Translations under genes and position numbers: made by a program
The notes under the pieces: generated by a model
Told to the model about the DNA's origin: nothing
The model's input: the letters and a program-made list of their open reading frames with translations, nothing else
The model's database searches: none
Source: Paracoccaceae bacterium
GTDB lineage: Bacteria > Pseudomonadota > Alphaproteobacteria > Rhodobacterales > Rhodobacteraceae
Length of the DNA: 9,932 bases
Reading direction: 5' to 3'
Assembly: GCA_020832725.1 (NCBI GenBank)
Contig: JAFIEC010000367.1
Coordinates: forward strand, 1-9,932
In this document: positions 5,478 to 9,932 of the stretch, piece by piece
Numbering within the stretch: the stretch's first letter is position 1
How the letters are laid out: every line of letters starts with the position of its first letter

Positions 5478-6905
5478 ATGCTCGACAAACGCGATTTCTA
5501 TATCGGGGGCACCTGGGTGAGCCCCCGGCAGGGCCGGGCGCTTGAGGTGATCGACCCATCCACCGAGGAGGCCTGCGCGGTTATTTCGCTGGGGGGAGCA
5601 CAGGATACCGATGCCGCAGTTGCCGCCGCCCGGGGTGCCTTCGAGGGCTGGATGTTCACGCCCCCGGCCGAACGTCTCGCCGCAGTAGAGCGCATCGGGC
5701 GGGCCTATGAGGCGCGGGCCGAGGATATGGCCCAGGCCATCAGCCTCGAGATGGGCGCGCCCATCGACATGGCCCGGCGGGCCCAGGTCGGCGCGGGCAG
5801 TGGGCATATCGCTGACTTCATGGCGGTGTTTCGCGATTTCCACTTCGAGTTCCCCGCCCCGCACAGCCCCGACGACCTGATCGTGCTGGAGCCGGTGGGC
5901 GTGGCGGCGCTGATCACCCCTTGGAACTGGCCCATGAACCAGATCACGCTGAAGGTAATCCCGGCCCTTCTGGCGGGGTGCACGATGGTGCTCAAACCCT
6001 CGGAGATCGCGCCCCTTTCCGCCATGGTCTTTGCCGAGATCCTGGACGAGGCGGGCCTTCCGCCGGGTGTGTTCAACCTGGTGAATGGCGATGGCGAAGG
6101 CGTGGGCACGCAGCTTTCCGGGCACGAGGACGTGGACATGGTGTCGTTCACCGGTTCCACCCGGGCGGGGCGGCTGATATCGCGCAATGCCGCCGAGACA
6201 ATCAAGCGGGTCCATCTGGAGCTTGGCGGCAAGGGGGCCAACCTCGTCTTTGCCGATGCTGACGAAAAGGCAGTCAAGCGTGGCGTCCTCAGCTGCTTTG
6301 GCAATTCCGGTCAGTCCTGCAATGCGCCCACACGAATGCTGGTGCAGCGCGAAATCTATGACGCGGCGGTGGAAACCGCTCGCGCCACGGCAGAGGCAAT
6401 GGAGGTGGCGCCTGCCGCCCAGGCCGGCCGCCATATGGGGCCGGTGGTCAGCCAGGCCCAGTTCGACAAGATCCAGGACCTCATCCAGAAGGGTATCGAC
6501 GAGGGTGCCCGCCTTGTCGCGGGGGGGCTGGGGCGCCCCGAGGGGCTGAACCGGGGCTATTTCGTGCGGCCCACCGTCTTTGCCGATGTGTCCAACGACA
6601 TGACCATCGCGCGCGAGGAGATCTTTGGTCCGGTCCTGTCGATCCTGCCCTTCAACCCCGAGGAAGAGGCCGAGGCCATCGCCAATGATACCGTCTACGG
6701 GCTGACGAATTACGTGCAATCCTCCGACACTGATCGCCGCGCGCGCGTGGCCCGGCGGCTGCGTTCGGGTATGGTCGAGATGAACAGCCGATCGCTGGGG
6801 GCCGCCACGCCCTTTGGCGGGATGAAGCAATCTGGCACGGGCCGCGAGGGCGGGCATTGGGGCCTTGAGGATTTCCTCGAGGTCAAGGCGATCTCCGGCC
6901 TCTGA
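5478..6905 (+). CDS. NAD(P)+-dependent aldehyde dehydrogenase
   Basis: This ALDH superfamily enzyme oxidises an aldehyde to the carboxylic acid with NAD(P)+; the substrate cannot be told from sequence. The 475 residues are a normal length. The Rossmann region has TPWNWP (147-152, with oxyanion-hole N150), KPSE (173-176) and GSTRAG (226-231). The catalytic general base is E248 in LELGGKG, and the nucleophile is C281 in GNSGQSCNAPTRM. EEIFGP lies at 380-385, and the C-terminal PFGGMKQSGTGREGG motif is present. The overall style resembles the broad NAD-ALDH group often annotated only as 'aldehyde dehydrogenase family protein'. It is divergent from the peroxiredoxin gene, and the shared 191-bp interval contains the palindrome. 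Co-regulation would fit detoxification of peroxide-derived aldehydes, but that is inference. It converges on rlmJ with 14 bp between the genes. Confidence 0.95.
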   Translation: MLDKRDFYIGGTWVSPRQGRALEVIDPSTEEACAVISLGGAQDTDAAVAAARGAFEGWMFTPPAERLAAVERIGRAYEARAEDMAQAISLEMGAPIDMARRAQVGAGSGHIADFMAVFRDFHFEFPAPHSPDDLIVLEPVGVAALITPWNWPMNQITLKVIPALLAGCTMVLKPSEIAPLSAMVFAEILDEAGLPPGVFNLVNGDGEGVGTQLSGHEDVDMVSFTGSTRAGRLISRNAAETIKRVHLELGGKGANLVFADADEKAVKRGVLSCFGNSGQSCNAPTRMLVQREIYDAAVETARATAEAMEVAPAAQAGRHMGPVVSQAQFDKIQDLIQKGIDEGARLVAGGLGRPEGLNRGYFVRPTVFADVSNDMTIAREEIFGPVLSILPFNPEEEAEAIANDTVYGLTNYVQSSDTDRRARVARRLRSGMVEMNSRSLGAATPFGGMKQSGTGREGGHWGLEDFLEVKAISGL

Positions 6906-6922
6906 CACGGGAGCCGTGGTCA
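6903..6922. terminator. Small hairpin joining two convergent stop codons
   Basis: CACGG (6906-6910), loop GAG, CCGTG (6914-6918) is a perfect 5-bp stem. It can extend through the TGA stop of the aldehyde dehydrogenase (6903-6905), which pairs with TCA at 6920-6922, the complement of the rlmJ stop, if G6919 is bulged. It could act on both transcripts, but no T tract follows on either strand, so a terminator role is uncertain. Confidence 0.3.
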
Positions 6923-7705
6923 CAGACCTGCAAAGAGGGCGGCCAGCCTGTCGGCCTCTTTCTGCAATCCGAAGGGCGCGTTCACGATGAACATGCCGCT
7001 GCCCTGCATCCGGTGTCCCGGTCGGGCGGGTCCAAAGCGGACCTCGCTGTGCAGGAGGCGCGGCCAGTCACGAGCGGCGAGCGCGCCCAGCATCGCGCGA
7101 TGGTGGGCGCTTTCCAGCACCGGATACCACAGCGCCAGAACGCCCACGCCCCATTTGCGGTGGACCTCCTCCAGCAAGCGGGGAAGGGCAAGATAATCGT
7201 CCTTGACCTCATAGCTGGGATCGATCAGCAGCACGCCCCGGCGCGGCATGGGCGGGGTAATCGCGAGGGCCATCTCCAGTCCATCGCGGCGGTGGCTACG
7301 GGACCCGTGGGGCGCCATCACCTCGGCAAGGGCGGCGTGTTCCCGGGGGTGGAGCTCTGCCATCTCCATGCGGTCGCCGGGGCGCAGCGACAGCGCCGCC
7401 ACCATGGGAGAACCGGGATAGGACATGACGCCATGGCGCTCCCGGGTCCGGGACAGGACCTGCGCGTAGGGATGATCCGGCGCGAACCATCTGGCGGCCT
7501 CGGCCATCACGATGCCCGCCTGCGCCTCGCCCGTGCGCAGCGCGGCCGGGTCGTCCAGGGCATAGAGGCCGCGGCCTGCATGGGTTTCCATGTAGACCAG
7601 AGGCTTGTCCTTTGCGGTCATCCGCGCCAGCAGGCACGACAGAAGCGCATGCTTGTGCACATCGGCAAGGTTTCCGGCATGATAGGAATGCTGGTAGGAC
7701 AGCAT
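6920..7705 (-). CDS. rlmJ: 23S rRNA (adenine2030-N6)-methyltransferase RlmJ
   Basis: RlmJ uses S-adenosylmethionine to methylate N6 of A2030 in 23S rRNA during ribosome assembly. The 261 residues are slightly shorter than the roughly 280 of E. coli. The N-terminus MLSYQHSYHAGNLADVHKHA is the family hallmark. METHAGRGLY (39-48) is the cofactor-binding region. The catalytic motif IV reads IDPSYEVKDDY, with D162-P-S-Y165, where the textbook motif is DPPY. The substitution is conservative and I believe occurs in other alphaproteobacterial homologues. LALWYPV (190-196) and a C-terminal GSGMFIVNAPFGL stretch also fit. The ATG at 7705 has a modest GCGAGG in front and lies 11 bp after the rluA stop, so the two rRNA-modification genes are probably one operon. 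Confidence 0.95.
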   Translation of the reverse strand: MLSYQHSYHAGNLADVHKHALLSCLLARMTAKDKPLVYMETHAGRGLYALDDPAALRTGEAQAGIVMAEAARWFAPDHPYAQVLSRTRERHGVMSYPGSPMVAALSLRPGDRMEMAELHPREHAALAEVMAPHGSRSHRRDGLEMALAITPPMPRRGVLLIDPSYEVKDDYLALPRLLEEVHRKWGVGVLALWYPVLESAHHRAMLGALAARDWPRLLHSEVRFGPARPGHRMQGSGMFIVNAPFGLQKEADRLAALFAGL

Positions 7706-7716
7706 GGCGGCCTCGC

Positions 7717-8373
7717 TCAGAAGGGGGCAGGGGTGTCAAAGGCGCACCAGGCACCGCCCAGCGGATGGCGCAGGCGCAGGCTTTCGGCATGCAGCATGAG
7801 CCGGGACGCCGCGGCAAGAGCCTCGGGCGGGGCGTAGAACGGATCCCCAAGGACTGGATGGCCGATCTCGCGCAGATGCACCCGGAGCTGATGGCTGCGC
7901 CCCGTCTCGGGAAAGAGCGCCAGCCGCGATCCGGTCGCGTCATGTGCCATGCGCACCCATCTTGTTCGGGCGGGTCTGCCCTGCTCATGGCAGACCATCT
8001 GCATCGGTCTTCGCGGCCAGTCGGTGCGGAGCGGCAGCTCGATCATGCCGTCTGGCGCCCCGACCCGCCCCCAGGCCCGGGCAACATAGCGCTTTTCGAC
8101 GATGCGCCGCTCGAACTGCAGGCCCAGGTGGCGCTGGGCCGAGCCGGTACGGGCAAAGACCATCACGCCCGATGTATCGCGGTCCAGCCGGTGCACGAGA
8201 AGCACCTCGGGGAAGCGGGCCTGAAGCCGCGACAGAAGGCAATCTGCCAGATGCGGCCCCTTGCCGGGTACCGACAAGAGCCCCGATGGCTTGTCGACCA
8301 GAAGCAGGGCCTCATCGGCATGCAGCACGACAAGCGGCCGATCCGGAGGTGTGTAGGCGGCACCAGCATCCAT
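7717..8373 (-). CDS. rluA: RluA family pseudouridine synthase
   Basis: RluA-type enzymes convert uridine to pseudouridine; E. coli RluA modifies 23S rRNA U746 and U32 of several tRNAs. The 218 residues match the E. coli protein (219) almost exactly in length. HRLDRDTSGVMVF (61-73) carries the catalytic aspartate at D64, the same number as in E. coli. The segment with DWPRRPMQMVCHEQGRPA, GRSHQLRVHLREIGHPVLGDPFYA, and the ending in AFDTPAPF all follow RluA rather than RluC/RluD, and there is no S4 domain. ATG 8373 gives the family length, although the ribosome binding site is weak. The gene probably forms an operon with rlmJ downstream. A 236-bp interval upstream separates it from zapE. Confidence 0.93.
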   Translation of the reverse strand: MDAGAAYTPPDRPLVVLHADEALLLVDKPSGLLSVPGKGPHLADCLLSRLQARFPEVLLVHRLDRDTSGVMVFARTGSAQRHLGLQFERRIVEKRYVARAWGRVGAPDGMIELPLRTDWPRRPMQMVCHEQGRPARTRWVRMAHDATGSRLALFPETGRSHQLRVHLREIGHPVLGDPFYAPPEALAAASRLMLHAESLRLRHPLGGAWCAFDTPAPF

Positions 8374-8439
8374 GCCATGGCTCTAGCACCGCTTTGCACC
8401 CTGCACGAGTACCCGCAGGCCCGGCACCCCGCGCGCGGT

Positions 8440-8477
8440 GGGGAGGTGGGGAAGGTAGGGGAGGTGGGCGTGGTGGG
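8440..8477 (+). repeat. G-run array with an 11-bp direct repeat, potential G-quadruplex
   Basis: GGGGAGGTGGG occurs at 8440-8450 and again at 8458-8468, an 18-bp period. The array has G-runs of 4, 4, 4, 3 and 3 separated by loops of 4 to 6 bases, which satisfies the usual G-quadruplex rule on the + strand. The - strand, which would be the transcript entering rluA, is correspondingly C-rich. Confidence 0.6.
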
Positions 8478-8589
8478 CGCGGTGGTGCAGGCATTCGGGC
8501 CTGCGGGCAAAGGACACGATCCGGGCACCCGTCTGCTGGGCGTCGCTTTGCAGAAAAGCGATGTCGGCGGAGCCGCCCGCAGCCGCGTC

Positions 8590-8607
8590 CCTGCCCCTTG
8601 GGGCAGG
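8590..8607 (-). terminator. Hairpin after zapE, possible terminator
   Basis: CCTGCCCC (8590-8597) and GGGGCAGG (8600-8607) form a perfect 8-bp stem with a 2-base gap, starting 2 nt after the zapE stop in the direction of transcription. No T tract follows on the - strand, so it may be an RNA-stabilising 3' hairpin or a weak terminator. Confidence 0.4.
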
Positions 8608-8609
8608 TC

Positions 8610-9716
8610 TCAATCCCTGGGCCGCTCCAGCGCCGCCTCCAGCCACTCGCGTGAGCGCATCTCGGCCAGACGGCTGGCCGTGCGCTGGAACTCGAAGGCG
8701 CCCGGCCCCTCGATATACAAGGCCTCCGGTTCCGCCGCTGCAGAGGCGACAAGGCCCACGCGGGCCTCGTAAAGTGCGTCGATCAAGGTCACGAAGCGCT
8801 TGGCCTCGTTGTTGCGCGCCCGCGACAGGCGCGGAATGTCGGAGAGCAACAGCACACGCGCCATGCCTGCCAGCGCCAGATAATCGGCAGGGCCAAGGGG
8901 CCGGGCGCACAGCGTCTCGAAATCGGCCCGGACGATACCGTCGCGGGCCTCGGGCAGAATCACCTCACGCCCGCCCACCGACAGACGCAGCTCTGCACCC
9001 GGCCCGCCCGCAAGCGCGCTCCAGACCGCGCCCATGCCGCTCGCCGCGGCCTCTCCGAGCGGCGCGAACCACAGGTTCTCTCCGGGGCCCAGCCGCTGGC
9101 GGTGATCGGTCGCGCCGCCAAGCTCGACGACCTCGAGCCGGTCTTCCAGCATCGCGATGAAGGGCAGGAACAGCTGCCGGTTCAGCCCGTCCTTGTAGAG
9201 GTCGCGCGGCGGCCGGTTGGAGGTGGTCACCACGACAACGCCCGCAGCGAACAGTTTCTCGAACAGGCGTCCCACGATCATGGCATCGGTGATGTCGGTG
9301 ATCTGCATCTCGTCGAAGCACAGCAGTCGCGTCGAGGCGGCAATCCGCATCGCCACCGGTGCGATGGCATCCTCCACGCCCTGTTGGCGTGCAACGTGCA
9401 GGCCCGCGTGAATCTCCTGCATGAAGGCATGGAAATGAACCCGCCGCTTGCGCTTTTCCGGAGCTGCGGTGTGGAACAGGTCCATCAGCATGGACTTGCC
9501 TCGCCCGACCGGCCCCCAGAGATAGAGCCCCCGCACCGGTTCGGGCTGCGGCCGCCGCCACAGCGCGGCAAGGCCTCGGGGCGCGCGGCTGCGATCCTGC
9601 GACAGTCGCGCCAGCAGCGCATCGAGCTGCGCCACGGCTGCGCGCTGCGCGGCATCCGGGGCGATCTGCCCGGCGGCAACGCCCTGTTCATAGGCAATCG
9701 AGACAGCACCATCCAT
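8610..9716 (-). CDS. zapE: Cell division protein ZapE (AFG1-like ATPase)
   Basis: ZapE/AFG1-like proteins are P-loop ATPases. In E. coli, ZapE acts at the Z ring under stress, and the mitochondrial homologue AFG1/LACE1 takes part in protein quality control. With the chosen start the protein has 368 residues, close to the E. coli 375. It shows Walker A GPVGRGKS at 68-75, the family stretch HFHAFMQEIH (94-103), Walker B LLCFDEMQ at 131-138, a sensor-like TTSNRPPRDLY at 164-174, and the C-terminal NNEAKRFVTLIDALYE motif. No membrane segment is seen. The ATG at 9716 is chosen because family-like sequence begins just after it. In-frame ATGs at 9728 and 9761 also exist and none has a clear ribosome binding site, so the start is uncertain by up to 15 codons. 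It is divergent from ettA. Confidence 0.93.
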   Translation of the reverse strand: MDGAVSIAYEQGVAAGQIAPDAAQRAAVAQLDALLARLSQDRSRAPRGLAALWRRPQPEPVRGLYLWGPVGRGKSMLMDLFHTAAPEKRKRRVHFHAFMQEIHAGLHVARQQGVEDAIAPVAMRIAASTRLLCFDEMQITDITDAMIVGRLFEKLFAAGVVVVTTSNRPPRDLYKDGLNRQLFLPFIAMLEDRLEVVELGGATDHRQRLGPGENLWFAPLGEAAASGMGAVWSALAGGPGAELRLSVGGREVILPEARDGIVRADFETLCARPLGPADYLALAGMARVLLLSDIPRLSRARNNEAKRFVTLIDALYEARVGLVASAAAEPEALYIEGPGAFEFQRTASRLAEMRSREWLEAALERPRD

Positions 9717-9764
9717 GCGCGGGGCCATAGCGCGCGCCCGCGGTCTGCGAAAGGGGGCCATCCG

Positions 9765-9793
9765 TTGCGGGAGAGGCGTGAAGCGGCTATGAG
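9765..9793 (+). promoter_or_regulatory. Candidate promoter for ettA
   Basis: TTGCGG (9765-9770), a 17-bp spacer and TATGAG (9788-9793) make a plausible sigma70-type pair, matching 3 and 4 of 6 consensus bases. Transcription would start near 9800, about 23 nt before the ettA ATG. The match is modest and comes from position and spacing. Confidence 0.35.
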
Positions 9794-9822
9794 GCGGCAA
9801 TCCCAACCGGCAGAGGTATCCG

Positions 9823-9932
9823 ATGGCTTCCTACCAGTACGTCTATCACATGGACGGCGTCTCCAAGACCTATCCCGGAGGCAAGAAGTGCTTCGAGAAC
9901 GTCCGCCTCTCGTTCCTGCCCGGTGTGAAGAT
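9823..9932 (+). CDS. ettA: Energy-dependent translational throttle protein EttA (5' part only)
   Basis: EttA is an ABC-F ATPase that binds the ribosomal E site and gates entry into elongation according to the energy state. Only the first 36 codons are in the window. The N-terminus (YVYHMDGVSKTYPGGKKCFENV, then LSFLPGVKI) fits the start of EttA, where a short strand precedes the first ABC domain, and the P-loop would follow just beyond the edge. ATG 9823 has AGAGG (9812-9816) 6 nt upstream. With so little sequence, another ABC-F member is possible, but the SKTYPGGKK stretch favours EttA. Confidence 0.85.
   Translation, partial: MASYQYVYHMDGVSKTYPGGKKCFENVRLSFLPGVK

Larger units (their letters stand above)
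8374..8609. other. Unexplained 236-bp interval between zapE and rluA
   Basis: No recognisable gene lies here. On the - strand a frame that stops at 8383-8385 stays open across the whole interval with coding-like GC-rich third positions. A GTG at 8517 would give a 44-residue product with the His-rich stretch LHHRAHHAHLPYLPHLP. No ribosome binding site or ATG supports it, and I do not recognise the product. The + strand is G-rich at 8440-8477. Three hairpins stand downstream of zapE: 8590-8607, 8566-8577 and 8541-8563. It could be a long leader of rluA, a decayed gene, or a small unknown gene. Confidence 0.4.

Noticed and set aside
5319..6923. Long - strand open frame (534 codons) opposite the aldehyde dehydrogenase
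   Set aside because: It is a mirror of an intact ALDH gene with all catalytic motifs; the antisense product is low-complexity and unfamiliar.
6932..6961. AAAGAGG/CCTCTTT inverted repeat as a terminator for the aldehyde dehydrogenase
   Set aside because: It lies inside the rlmJ coding end, has a 16-nt loop and no T tract; a chance repeat within helix-coding sequence is more likely.
7612..8772. Long + strand open frame (386 codons) across rlmJ, rluA and zapE
   Set aside because: It is antisense to three confident genes and shows no domain.

Overview
The window reads as chromosomal DNA from a GC-rich alphaproteobacterium, most likely of the Rhodobacterales (Rhodobacter/Paracoccus/Roseobacter type). 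This rests on the strong G/C bias at third codon positions, the style of the housekeeping proteins, and a small protein that looks like the Rhodobacterales family DUF6525. No tRNA, rRNA, CRISPR array, insertion sequence or prophage gene is visible.

Layout. The left edge holds the tail of a hairpin that probably ends the preceding transcript (rpsO would be usual there). Next is pnp (polynucleotide phosphorylase, + strand), closed by a clear intrinsic terminator at 2328-2356. A new + strand transcription unit follows. A Zur-like operator at 2379-2393 precedes three genes joined stop-to-start: a COG0523/ZigA-type zinc-linked GTPase, a DUF1826 protein, and a small basic DUF6525-like protein. A 1-Cys peroxiredoxin converges on this operon from the - strand. 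It shares an AT-rich divergent promoter region, with a perfect 16-bp palindrome, with an aldehyde dehydrogenase on the + strand.

The right part is a - strand group: zapE (AFG1-like ATPase), an unexplained gap of about 235 bp, rluA (pseudouridine synthase) and rlmJ (23S rRNA m6A2030 methyltransferase). rluA and rlmJ are 11 bp apart. Divergent from zapE, the first 36 codons of ettA (ABC-F translation factor) run off the right end.

Function. Much of the window serves RNA and the ribosome (pnp, rluA, rlmJ, ettA). The most distinctive part is the putative zinc-starvation operon at 2379-4623. Its middle gene, a protein of unknown function, carries an H-x-D ... H ... R pattern with the spacing of Fe(II)/2-oxoglutarate oxygenases. 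That suggests a non-heme iron enzyme made when zinc is scarce, beside a zinc-handling GTPase. This is a hypothesis from sequence pattern only.
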